26,409 nt of DNA, from the IMG/VR virus record IMGVR_UViG_3300027985_000085, positions 1 through 26,409 of that record, one strand, 5' to 3'. The stretch's first letter is position 1. Each line of letters begins with the position of its first letter. The position numbers were made by a program, and so were the translations under genes. Shown in pieces: positions 1 through 6,073 of the stretch. The notes under the pieces were generated by a model. That model ran no database searches and was not told the DNA's origin. It worked only from the letters and a program-made list of their open reading frames with translations. This DNA is from a virus.

Positions 1-567
1 TACAAACGGCAGCAGTGCAATAGCAACGAGACAATCCAGCCGAACGAGACGCTATACATTGGCCAGGATTTCAACGTTGGCAAGATGGCGTCTACAATCT
101 ATGTGAAGCGTTACAATGAATGGCATATCGTTGCCGAGTTAGTAGACCTATTCGACACGCCGGACGTCATCCGCGTGATTAAAGAGCGCTGGCAAGACCA
201 CGGGCATAGAATCATAATCTATCCAGATGCGAGCGGAAAAGCCCGTAAGAGTAACGGCGCATCAATATCTGATATTGCGCTATTTCAGCAAGCGGGATTC
301 GAGGTTAGAGTGAAATCAACGAATCCGGCGGTTAAAGACCGCGTGCTGGCGATGAATAAGGCGCTCGAATCAGGTATTGTGAAGGTGAACGCGAAAGAAT
401 GCCCAGTCACGGCACGCGGGCTAGAACAGCAGGCATATGACAAAAATGGCGAGCCTGATAAATCGTCTGGGGTCGACCACCAAAACGACGCCACGACATA
501 CCCGATGGCCTATGAGCTGCCTGTTAGAAAACCAGTAGCGAACATCCCTATTTCATTTGCTTTGTGA
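1..567 (+). CDS. terL: Terminase large subunit, C-terminal nuclease part (5' truncated)
   Basis: The reading frame is open from base 1, so the gene starts left of the window; 188 residues are visible. The segment YIGQDFNVGKM (residues 19-29) is the first strand of the RNase H-like nuclease fold of large terminases, with D23 a likely metal ligand. Further acidic residues fitting the active site are D76 (IIIYPDASGK) and D159 or D163 (GVDHQNDA). The protein cuts concatemeric phage DNA during packaging; the missing N-terminal part would hold the packaging ATPase. The gene ends with TGA 8 bases before the next start codon and leads into the portal, the usual packaging-to-head order. I am confident of the family from the DFNV motif and the context. 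Confidence 0.9.
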   Translation, partial: YKRQQCNSNETIQPNETLYIGQDFNVGKMASTIYVKRYNEWHIVAELVDLFDTPDVIRVIKERWQDHGHRIIIYPDASGKARKSNGASISDIALFQQAGFEVRVKSTNPAVKDRVLAMNKALESGIVKVNAKECPVTARGLEQQAYDKNGEPDKSSGVDHQNDATTYPMAYELPVRKPVANIPISFAL

Positions 568-574
568 GGTTTGT

Positions 575-853
575 ATGAAATTTAGAAAGAAACCAGTAAT
601 TATCGAAGCCGTACAATTAACCGCAGATAATTTCGGAGAAGTAGAAACGTTCTTAGGAACGGCTAAACATATAAGGCATTTTATCAACGAACGCGATTTT
701 CTTAAAAAAACTAATCCCGTCGGTATCCTAATACAAACGCTAGAAGGCGCTATGCTGGCAAATATCGGCGATTACGTTATTAAAGGGGTTCATGGTGAGT
801 TCTACCCTTGCAAACCCGAAATATTCTCCGCTACTTATGAAAAGGCAGAATAA
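575..853 (+). CDS. Conserved small phage protein, unknown function
   Basis: A 92-residue protein. I chose ATG 575 because GAGG lies 6 bases upstream; an upstream start at 557 would overlap the terminase and lacks support. The N-terminus (KKPVIIEAVQL) and the C-terminal block (GDYVIKGVHGEFYPCKP) form a pattern that I recognise from many phage proteins of unknown role, usually near structural or early genes. There is no signal peptide or membrane segment. It lies between terminase and portal and ends 2 bases before the portal ATG, so it is probably co-transcribed with them. No biochemical role can be assigned. Confidence 0.8.
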   Translation: MKFRKKPVIIEAVQLTADNFGEVETFLGTAKHIRHFINERDFLKKTNPVGILIQTLEGAMLANIGDYVIKGVHGEFYPCKPEIFSATYEKAE

Positions 854-855
854 TT

Positions 856-2388
856 ATGTCTGATGCTCATAACGTAAAGACGAAACATCGCGACTATGAC
901 AAAGGGTTCGAGTCGTGGCAAAAGGTACGCCATGCGTTGGCTGGTGACCTAAAATCGTATCTTCGTAACGTCGGGCAGAACGAGCCCGACAAAGAGTATG
1001 GCGCGAAACGTCAGAAAGAATACGAGGACGGCGCGATTTGTTACAACTTCACCAAGCGCACGTTGGCCGGTATGGTCGGCGCGGTAATGCGCAAGCCGCC
1101 AGAAGTGCATCTGCAGAAAGAAATGGAAACGAAGGGCGAAACACGGCAGCAAGAGAAACCGAAAGGCCCGCTCGATTATCTGTTTAAGAATTGTGACGGC
1201 TCCGGCGTCGGCCTGTTTCAACACACGCAAGACACACTATCCGAGCTTGATTCAGTCGGTCGTGGCGGCTTGCTGGTGGACGCGCCTAATGTAGAAGTAG
1301 CAACGATGGCAGAGCAAAACGCGGGATTACTCAACCCGACGATTGCGTTTTATGCCGCCGAAAATATTACGAACTGGCGTCTTGAGCGTGTCGGGTCTGT
1401 GAATCGTGTTGTGATGGTCGTACTGCGCGAATGGTACGAATACACAGACGGCGCGAATGAGTTTTACACGCATATCGGCGAACAATACCGTGTGTTAGAT
1501 ATCTTCGAAGGCAAGTACCGCCAGCGCATCTATCAATTCGGCTATGAAGGCGAACTGCGCGGCGATGTGCTGGAGATTTTCCCGACATTAGGCAATCTAC
1601 CTGCGGGTGAAATTCCGTTTACATTCATCGGTGCGACGAATAACGACCACACGATTGATGATGCGCCTTTGTTGCCGTTGGCGGAATTGAACATCGGTCA
1701 CTATCGCAACAGTGCTGACAATGAGGAATCTAGCTTCGTTGTCGGTCAGCCCACGTTGTTTGTGTCCCCTGGTGAAAGCATGTCGAAAGAATCTTTCGCC
1801 GAGGCTAACCCGAATGGTGTAAAAATGGGCGCCCGCACGGGTCACAATATCGGGGCAGGCGGCACGGTTACGTTAGTACAGGCGAATCCTAACTCGTCCG
1901 CACGCCAGGGCATGTTAGACAAAGAGCAGCAAGCCGTACAGATTGGTGCGCAGCTAATCACACCGACGCAGCAAGTTACGGCAGAGTCCGCCCGATTACA
2001 GCGTGGCGCTGATACGTCTGTAATGGCTACGATTGCGGAGAACGTGTCAGAGGCGTATGAGAAGGCGCTCAAGTGGGTCGCGCAAATGATGAAACAGCCG
2101 GACACGGATATCGAGTTTCATCTAAATACTGAGTTCTTCTTGCAACAGATGACCGCGCAAGACCGCGCCGCATGGATGGCGGATATCAACGCTGGATTAC
2201 TACCGGCAACGGCTTACTATTCCGCATTGCGTAAGGCGGGTGTTACCGACTGGAAAGATGAAGAGATTCAGACCGCGCTACTAAATCAGCCGTTGCCGAC
2301 TAATACAACGGACGTTGCGGGGGATATTCCGGCGAAGGCCAATAACACGGATAATCAGGACCCGACGCAAGAAGAAAACCCCGCTTAG
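856..2388 (+). CDS. Portal protein, DUF4055-like
   Basis: A 510-residue protein directly after the terminase and before the MuF-like head gene, the normal portal position. The sequence resembles the DUF4055 portal family: an N-terminal helical part (to about residue 80, including FTKRTLAGMVGAVMRKPP), a central beta-rich region, and a helical C-terminal stretch around residues 360-460. It would form the dodecameric ring through which DNA enters and leaves the capsid. The C-terminal tail is Asn/Asp/Gln-rich and probably flexible. The stop codon TAG lies in the loop of the downstream terminator. Length fits the family; the assignment rests on recognised sequence character and gene order. Confidence 0.85.
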   Translation: MSDAHNVKTKHRDYDKGFESWQKVRHALAGDLKSYLRNVGQNEPDKEYGAKRQKEYEDGAICYNFTKRTLAGMVGAVMRKPPEVHLQKEMETKGETRQQEKPKGPLDYLFKNCDGSGVGLFQHTQDTLSELDSVGRGGLLVDAPNVEVATMAEQNAGLLNPTIAFYAAENITNWRLERVGSVNRVVMVVLREWYEYTDGANEFYTHIGEQYRVLDIFEGKYRQRIYQFGYEGELRGDVLEIFPTLGNLPAGEIPFTFIGATNNDHTIDDAPLLPLAELNIGHYRNSADNEESSFVVGQPTLFVSPGESMSKESFAEANPNGVKMGARTGHNIGAGGTVTLVQANPNSSARQGMLDKEQQAVQIGAQLITPTQQVTAESARLQRGADTSVMATIAENVSEAYEKALKWVAQMMKQPDTDIEFHLNTEFFLQQMTAQDRAAWMADINAGLLPATAYYSALRKAGVTDWKDEEIQTALLNQPLPTNTTDVAGDIPAKANNTDNQDPTQEENPA

Positions 2389-2398
2389 GCGGGGTTTT
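2375..2398. terminator. Bidirectional intrinsic terminator after portal
   Basis: A perfect stem AAAACCCCGC / GCGGGGTTTT with loop TTAG. T-rich tails occur on both strands, so it can serve the plus-strand portal operon and the converging gene at 2405-2824. The portal TAG stop is in the loop (2386-2388). Confidence 0.85.
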
Positions 2399-2404
2399 CT
2401 TTGC

Positions 2405-2824
2405 TTAATTATCGAACCAAAATACTATTCGTATTTTTGCTTTATCAAATACCCAATACGCGTTTGCGGATATCGTCATTATTTGAAGTAAAGCGGTCAT
2501 TGTTCGGTTTTCTTCCGGTAACGCTTTTGTGTAATCGCGCATTTCGTCAAAAGTAAGCCAGCTATGTGAGTGACCGTCCGCACCCCATTCCTCGGAATCA
2601 AGCTTTGTTTCTAGGGATATATCGCTTGGAAGCCCTCTAGGCTCAGATATCGGTGTCTCCCCCGAATAGTTTCTAACGCCTGCCATTTGCGAAAACAGGT
2701 GATACCATCTATCACATACGGGGTTAACCCTTTCTAGCTCATTGTCGGTTTTACTGTACAAAGACGCGTTTCTCCATGCGCCGTCTTTTAGAACCTCTAC
2801 GTGAGCGTGAATATCACATCCCAT
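2405..2824 (-). CDS. Conserved hypothetical GCDIH-type phage protein
   Basis: A 139-residue minus-strand protein inserted between portal and MuF-like genes. It opens with MGCDIHAHVEV and carries CDRWYHLFSQMAGVRN (about residues 37-52), ISEPRGLPSDIS and GADGHSHSWLTF. This set of blocks is familiar from phage proteins of unknown function; the conserved Cys, His and Asp residues could bind a metal, but that is inference. The start ATG has AGGAG about 8 bases upstream. It has its own sigma70-like promoter with the shared GCAACCAACAA element at the likely transcript start, and it ends at the shared terminator. The autonomous, opposite-strand layout suggests an accessory (moron-like) gene expressed apart from the virion genes. 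Confidence 0.75.
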   Translation of the reverse strand: MGCDIHAHVEVLKDGAWRNASLYSKTDNELERVNPVCDRWYHLFSQMAGVRNYSGETPISEPRGLPSDISLETKLDSEEWGADGHSHSWLTFDEMRDYTKALPEENRTMTALLQIMTISANAYWVFDKAKIRIVFWFDN

Positions 2825-2844
2825 TTCTTAATCTCCTGTGATAA

Positions 2845-2889
2845 TTGTTGGTTGCATTCTCAATATAGCACCGCAGCGATAATTTGCAA
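2845..2889 (-). promoter_or_regulatory. Promoter for the 2405-2824 gene with GCAACCAACAA start element
   Basis: On the minus strand: TTGCAA (2889-2884), 16-base spacer, TATATT (2867-2862), six bases, then GCAACCAACAA (2855-2845). The expected transcription start falls at the beginning of the last element. The same spacing recurs at 4734-4778. Predicted from sequence only. Confidence 0.6.
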
Positions 2890-2912
2890 TATCTTTTTCA
2901 TTGCGCAATGAT
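2884..2912 (+). promoter_or_regulatory. Candidate divergent promoter for the MuF-like gene
   Basis: TTGCAA (2884-2889) is its own reverse complement and is followed on the plus strand by a 17-base spacer and AATGAT (2907-2912). The -35 hexamer would be shared with the minus-strand promoter. A related CAACCAAC lies just downstream (2921-2928), before the ATG at 2939. The -10 match is weak. Confidence 0.4.
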
Positions 2913-2938
2913 TAGACAAACAACCAACTGGTGAAATT

Positions 2939-3982
2939 ATGAGTCTGCAATCCGCTTTTATAGCCCATCAAATATGGCTTCAGCGTTATTCGACGCAAGA
3001 GGCCAACAAGTTCACACCGTATCTGACGCTATTACGTGATGAGATACGGCAGCAAGTCTTAGCCTTTGGCGACGATAGCCGCACCAGGGCGCGCCTGACC
3101 GCCATGCTGAAAGATTTAAACGATGCCCTTTACGGAATTACCTCTGATTGGGATGCCGTGTTACTAGAAGACCTAAAGGATTTGAGCGTCTATGAATCGG
3201 AATTTACGACAGAAACGCTACAAAAGAACGTGGTGGCAAACTTCACAACGCCAAGCCCCGAGCAAGTCTGGTCAGCAATCAAATTCAACCCGTTGCAGCT
3301 CGACGGACGCCCCGTTGATTTCACCAAACTGTTAGCAGCCTGGTCTGACACGGAGATATCACGACTCGTCATGGGCGTTAAAACAGGATTCGTGCAAGGG
3401 CTGCCGACGCGCCAGATAGTGAAGCAGGTCATAGGCGCGGGCGGATTGATGGATATCTCAGAGCGTCACGTTAAGACGATGGTTCACACGGCAATTGCCC
3501 ATGTATCTAACCAAGCGACAATGGAGACGTACAAGAAAAACGATGATGTGGTTATCGGGTATGAGATTATTGTGACGTTCGATAAACGGACCTCCGACAT
3601 CTGCCGCAATTTGCCACCGAACGAAATCTATGAATTCGGTAAAGGACCAGTACCGCCTCTTCATCCTTTTTGTAGGGATAAAGTAGCCCCGGCGATTAGT
3701 TCAGAATTCGACTTCTTAGATAAAGGCGCTAAACGTGCCGCGCGGGGTGCGGAAGGCGGGACACAAGTTGCCGCAGATATGACTTACTACGAGTTCCTGA
3801 AATCACAGCCTGCGTGGTTTCAAGATGAGGCGTTAGGCCCTGTGCGCGGCAAGATATTCAGGAACGCGGGTATGACGCCCGAAGAGTTCCGCGTAGCGAG
3901 TGTAGACGGTTTCGGCAACCCGCTAACCATTAAAGAAATGGCGGAACTGGACAAACGAGTTGCCGATTATTTGGCGAAATAG
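2939..3982 (+). CDS. MuF-like phage head morphogenesis protein
   Basis: A 347-residue minor head protein. The central-to-C-terminal part has the MuF pattern: a helix ERHVKTMVHTAIAHVSNQA, then GYEIIVTFDKRTSDICRNL and a Pro/His/Cys segment GPVPPLHPFCRDKVAP (about residues 235-250). This resembles the Cys/His-bearing end of the phage Mu gpF domain. Proteins of this family sit inside or at the portal of the procapsid and help assembly. The gene follows the portal once the inserted minus-strand gene is discounted, which is the classic order. It has its own candidate promoter. The final 40 residues (GMTPEEFRVASVDGFG onward) are a tail of unknown role. Confidence 0.85.
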   Translation: MSLQSAFIAHQIWLQRYSTQEANKFTPYLTLLRDEIRQQVLAFGDDSRTRARLTAMLKDLNDALYGITSDWDAVLLEDLKDLSVYESEFTTETLQKNVVANFTTPSPEQVWSAIKFNPLQLDGRPVDFTKLLAAWSDTEISRLVMGVKTGFVQGLPTRQIVKQVIGAGGLMDISERHVKTMVHTAIAHVSNQATMETYKKNDDVVIGYEIIVTFDKRTSDICRNLPPNEIYEFGKGPVPPLHPFCRDKVAPAISSEFDFLDKGAKRAARGAEGGTQVAADMTYYEFLKSQPAWFQDEALGPVRGKIFRNAGMTPEEFRVASVDGFGNPLTIKEMAELDKRVADYLAK

Positions 3983-3984
3983 GA

Positions 3985-4006
3985 AAAGCCCCTATTTCGG
4001 GGCTTT
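3985..4006. terminator. Bidirectional intrinsic terminator after MuF-like gene
   Basis: Stem AAAGCCCC / GGGGCTTT with loop TATTTC, followed by GATTTT on the plus strand. It sits between converging genes; the stop of the minus-strand gene (3992-3994) overlaps the edge of the loop. Confidence 0.8.
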
Positions 4007-4714
4007 GATTTTACCGTCCTTGAGGTCGATATATAGCTGCCGGACTGCCTCATAACTTAGTGGATAACCAAATTGCTCTTTAAAATCGCGCATCCAATCA
4101 TTTCTTGAGCAGAATTCGGATAGCGCTTCATCCGTAACTGGTTTAACTTCATCAATATGGGCGACATCTATGTATCCGTTGTGCTCCTCATAAACCACCG
4201 TTGGGCCTTTTAATAAAAGAACTCTAACAACGTTCTCGAATAAATTCGGTAGGATGAACTGCACCAAGTCTCCAACTTCAAAAAGTAAACCATCATGCCG
4301 CTCTGCGTTTGCTTTGTCTGCGATACGCGCGGCTTCCATTAGAGGAGTTGGTGCTGTATTTTTTACTTTAGGTTTATTTTTATCGGGGGTGGGCCCATAT
4401 CGGTCCCTAAAACTTTTAACAGAAAGATTGGCCTTATCCGCGTACACATCCTCTAGCTTTTGCCCCTCCGGAACCCAGTACCACCACACGGCATGTTTAA
4501 CCCCCTCCGACGAGGGTATTTGTTCACGCTGTATGTATCCCGCCATATAAAGATTTGCCATAGTTCGGGATATTTCATCAGGGTACACCCCCGATAGCCC
4601 CACCAGCTCAGGGTCACTTGAATATCTTTTACCCCCAAGTACTTCAAGAGCTGTGTATACCTCCAGTTTAAGTCCGCTAAGTAGTTTAACGCCTTTCGTA
4701 AATTTTTGTCGCAT
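3992..4714 (-). CDS. Hypothetical protein with winged-helix-like N-terminus
   Basis: A 240-residue minus-strand protein that I do not recognise as a named family. Residues about 15-65 (LKLEVYTALEVLGG ... LVGLSG ... ISRTMANLYMAGYIQREQ) have the spacing of a winged helix-turn-helix with a recognition helix and beta-wing. A Lys/Pro-rich linker (about 105-125) follows. The C-terminal part has a possible small beta-barrel (LLFEVGDLVQFILP ... NGYIDVAHIDEVKPV) and ends with helices. A DNA-binding regulator is a reasonable inference, not proven. ATG 4714 has GGGG 8 bases upstream. The gene has its own promoter and terminator, so it can be expressed apart from the flanking head genes. Confidence 0.7.
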   Translation of the reverse strand: MRQKFTKGVKLLSGLKLEVYTALEVLGGKRYSSDPELVGLSGVYPDEISRTMANLYMAGYIQREQIPSSEGVKHAVWWYWVPEGQKLEDVYADKANLSVKSFRDRYGPTPDKNKPKVKNTAPTPLMEAARIADKANAERHDGLLFEVGDLVQFILPNLFENVVRVLLLKGPTVVYEEHNGYIDVAHIDEVKPVTDEALSEFCSRNDWMRDFKEQFGYPLSYEAVRQLYIDLKDGKIKAPK

Positions 4715-4733
4715 AAATATAACCCCTGTTTAT

Positions 4734-4778
4734 TTGTTGGTTGCGGCTTAATAATAGCGTATCCGCTGCCGTTTGCAA
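4734..4778 (-). promoter_or_regulatory. Promoter for the 3992-4714 gene with GCAACCAACAA start element
   Basis: On the minus strand: TTGCAA (4778-4773), 16-base spacer, TATTAT (4756-4751), six bases, GCAACCAACAA (4744-4734). Architecture and spacing equal those at 2845-2889, which supports both predictions. Confidence 0.65.
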
Positions 4779-5016
4779 TAACTTTTTTAATGGGCGAAAC
4801 TTAAACGGTGCATCGAGCTAAAAAGTAGATATAAATAGTTATATAAGTACATTATACAAGTATTTGTATCATAGTTCATTGTAGTGCTTATGTCTCGTAA
4901 GTCATTGAAAACAAAGGTTACGCAAAATTTAAGCAATTTGCGAAAAGTTTTGCGAAAGTAATAAAATCAATGACTTACGCGCATATGATTAATTGCCGTT
5001 TTAGAGAGGTAAAAAC
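4779..5016. other. AT-rich non-coding region with palindromes
   Basis: No gene is seen between the promoter at 4778 and the leader ORF at 5017. The left part is very AT-rich. It holds an operator-like palindrome ATACAA-GTAT-TTGTAT (4854-4869), a large nested inverted repeat (4896-4979, listed separately), and a good -10-like TATGAT (4984-4989) without a clear -35. It probably contains the control region for the spanin transcript, and possibly a replication or protein-binding site. Confidence 0.5.
4896..4979. repeat. Nested inverted repeat with TTTGCGAAA direct repeats
   Basis: CGTAAGTCATTGA (4896-4908) and its perfect reverse complement (4967-4979) enclose 58 bases. Inside, CGCAAAA (4921-4927) pairs with TTTTGCG (4948-4954), or alternatively CGCAAA with TTTGCG (4937-4942). 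TTTGCGAAAA and TTTGCGAAAG form two close direct repeats. This may be a large hairpin, a protein-binding array or an origin-like element. Confidence 0.7.
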
Positions 5017-5052
5017 ATGATAGAAATCAAGGAGTTACAGGAGAGATTCTGA
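5017..5052 (+). CDS. Possible 11-codon leader peptide
   Basis: ATG 5017 is preceded by AGAGAGGT at good spacing and encodes MIEIKELQERF before a TGA at 5050-5052. The stop lies 2 bases before the left arm of the structured element at 5054-5130. A ribosome terminating here would cover that arm. It could be a regulatory leader for the spanin genes. Without comparative data it may also be a chance ORF or the remains of a longer gene. Confidence 0.4.
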   Translation: MIEIKELQERF

Positions 5053-5053
5053 C

Positions 5054-5130
5054 TAAGCTCAAGGCCGCGCCGTTGCGCTTGGCTGTGGCACGCTTTAAGG
5101 CGGTGCCGCAAAGCTAACGCGCTGAGCTTA
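5054..5130 (+). ncRNA. Predicted three-way-junction RNA element upstream of spanins
   Basis: Closing stem TAAGCTCA (5054-5061) / TGAGCTTA (5123-5130). First inner hairpin: GCCGCGC, loop CGTT, GCGC-TT-GGC (5064-5083). Second inner hairpin: TGTGGCAC (5084-5091) with GTGCCGCA (5103-5110), extended by two G-C pairs around a six-base loop. The two inner helices abut without a gap. An alternative AAGCT (5111-5115) / AGCTT (5125-5129) hairpin, followed by ATCATTTTATTT, would compete with the closing stem. Folding was done by eye. Confidence 0.5.
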
Positions 5131-5181
5131 TCATTTTATTTCGTAAAAGTCAATACATACGGCAACATATAGGAAGCAAAA

Positions 5182-5559
5182 ATGAAAAATATTTTGTTAG
5201 CGTTCCTGGCGGGGCTGATAATCGCGTATTTGAACGGTCTGTATCAGCATCATTCAGGTTATCAGGACGGACAGACAGCGCTATTATCAGAGCAGGCACA
5301 AGAGCAAGCCGAACGACTCGCCGCACAACAACGGCAACAAAAAGAAGACGACGCGAAAGCCGCCGCCGCCGATGAGATGGGAAAACAGAAAACAGAGGTG
5401 ATTTATCGTGATGTGGTCAAATATATTAAAACTCCTGGGCGTAATGTTTGTGTGTTCGATTCTGACCGGGTGCGCATCAAAGCCAGTGCCGTATCAAATG
5501 CCAACTGTCTTGCCGGATTTGATGACTGCCCCGTGCAAGCTGGCGGAACCGTCAAGTGA
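5182..5559 (+). CDS. Rz: Inner-membrane spanin (Rz-like)
   Basis: A 125-residue protein with an uncleaved N-terminal membrane anchor (residues 3-20, ILLAFLAGLIIAYLNGLY). A long Gln/Ala/Glu-rich periplasmic coiled coil follows (about 28-75), then a C-terminal part with three Cys. This is the normal i-spanin plan. With the o-spanin encoded by the overlapping gene, it bridges inner and outer membranes and fuses them in the last step of lysis. The ATG has AGGAAG about 6 bases upstream. The spanins stand in the head gene block, far from any visible holin or endolysin, which is unusual. Confidence 0.85.
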   Translation: MKNILLAFLAGLIIAYLNGLYQHHSGYQDGQTALLSEQAQEQAERLAAQQRQQKEDDAKAAAADEMGKQKTEVIYRDVVKYIKTPGRNVCVFDSDRVRIKASAVSNANCLAGFDDCPVQAGGTVK

Positions 5560-5677
5560 TGCCGATGAGGATTTACAGATAGATGTCCAAAACGCGGAAT
5601 GTGTTAGAACGTTGAGGCTGAAAGTGTATCGTTTGCAGGATTGGATTAGGAACGCGACAAAAGAAAAGCCCCAGTGA
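5408..5677 (+). CDS. Rz1: Outer-membrane spanin lipoprotein (Rz1-like)
   Basis: An 89-residue protein overlapping the 3' half of Rz in another frame, the classic Rz/Rz1 overlap. The signal sequence ends in the lipobox LTGC (Cys22 counted from GTG 5408), so the mature lipoprotein is about 68 residues. A Pro-containing linker (ASKPVPYQMPTVLPDL) follows and the C-terminal part is helical. GTG 5408 has AGAGGTG 7 bases upstream; ATG 5411 is the alternative start. It extends 118 bases past the end of Rz, so it is overlapping but not fully embedded. The TGA stop is in the terminator loop. Confidence 0.85.
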   Translation: MMWSNILKLLGVMFVCSILTGCASKPVPYQMPTVLPDLMTAPCKLAEPSSDADEDLQIDVQNAECVRTLRLKVYRLQDWIRNATKEKPQ

Positions 5678-5684
5678 TGGGGCT
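5667..5684. terminator. Bidirectional terminator after spanins
   Basis: Stem AGCCCC / GGGGCT with loop AGTGAT, which contains the Rz1 TGA stop. The minus-strand direction has a strong T-rich tail (TTTTCTTTT); the plus-strand tail CATTTAATTT is weaker. Confidence 0.7.
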
Positions 5685-5950
5685 CATTTAATTTGTTCTA
5701 ACAAATCACGCGCTATTTTGTATTTACGTTTCACTTCCATACTTGCGCAAAAGTTACTACCAACGATTTCAACCATATCGTGTAGACTTTTTATAAGTTC
5801 TGCGTGGTTGTTTACTATTTTAATTAACTCATCCGCAGTACTTTCATTAGCGGACAAACAAACATAATCGCCGTCTTTATCAAACAAATCTACAACATAG
5901 ATAAACTCGTCGTCGTAATCATCACTTTTATGTATCGGGGCTTTAATCAT
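5684..5950 (-). CDS. Small acidic hypothetical protein
   Basis: An 88-residue protein on the strand opposite to the head genes. I chose ATG 5950; the longer TTG start at 5983 would run through the GCAACCAACAA element. The N-terminal half is acidic (SDDYDDEFIYVVDLFDKDGD) and beta-rich; the second half is helical (LIKIVNNHAELIKSLHDMV ... KYKIARDLLEQIK). This half resembles the helical ends of many short phage proteins of unknown function. It is the third minus-strand gene placed between head genes and uses the same control element and a shared terminator. No function can be given. Confidence 0.65.
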   Translation of the reverse strand: MIKAPIHKSDDYDDEFIYVVDLFDKDGDYVCLSANESTADELIKIVNNHAELIKSLHDMVEIVGSNFCASMEVKRKYKIARDLLEQIK

Positions 5951-5962
5951 ATTTTGTCCGTG

Positions 5963-5973
5963 TTGTTGGTTGC
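5963..5973 (-). promoter_or_regulatory. GCAACCAACAA element upstream of 5684-5950
   Basis: The exact 11-base element on the minus strand, 12 bases before ATG 5950. A 15-base match (with GAAT in front) is shared with the copy at 2845. The matching -10/-35 boxes are weaker here: TTTGAT or TTGATT, and ATGCAA at 6005-6000. Confidence 0.5.
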
Positions 5974-5999
5974 ATTCAATCAAACCTTAATTGATTATT

Positions 6000-6028
6000 T
6001 TGCATTTAGCAAGGAAATAATTTATATT
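6000..6028 (+). promoter_or_regulatory. Sigma70-like promoter for scaffold/capsid genes
   Basis: TTGCAT (6000-6005), 17-base spacer, TATATT (6023-6028). The expected start is near 6035, just before a GC-rich 5' hairpin (6040-6054), and the first gene starts at 6074. The -35 overlaps the likely -35 of the divergent minus-strand gene. Confidence 0.6.
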
Positions 6029-6039
6029 TTTATGTGAAA

Positions 6040-6054
6040 GACGGGCGGCCCGTC
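6040..6054 (+). promoter_or_regulatory. 5' UTR hairpin before scaffold gene
   Basis: GACGGG / CCCGTC with loop CGG, close to the predicted transcript start. Such a 5' hairpin can protect mRNA from decay. The role is inferred. Confidence 0.5.
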
Positions 6055-6073
6055 GATACGTCCAGAGGACATT

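Noticed and set aside
4254-4550. A 98-codon plus-strand ORF opposite the 3992-4714 gene
   Set aside because: No ribosome site, no family, and the minus-strand gene has a promoter, Shine-Dalgarno and terminator.
5046-5116. A 23-codon frame after the leader ORF (ILTKLKAAPLRLAVARFKAV...)
   Set aside because: It has no ATG, GTG or TTG at its start and would need a -1 shift from the leader; the bases are better explained by the three-way-junction fold.
5054-5130. A tRNA-like gene at the structured element
   Set aside because: Length is right (77 bases), but there is no acceptor stem with CCA context, no anticodon arm and no TPsiC-type loop.
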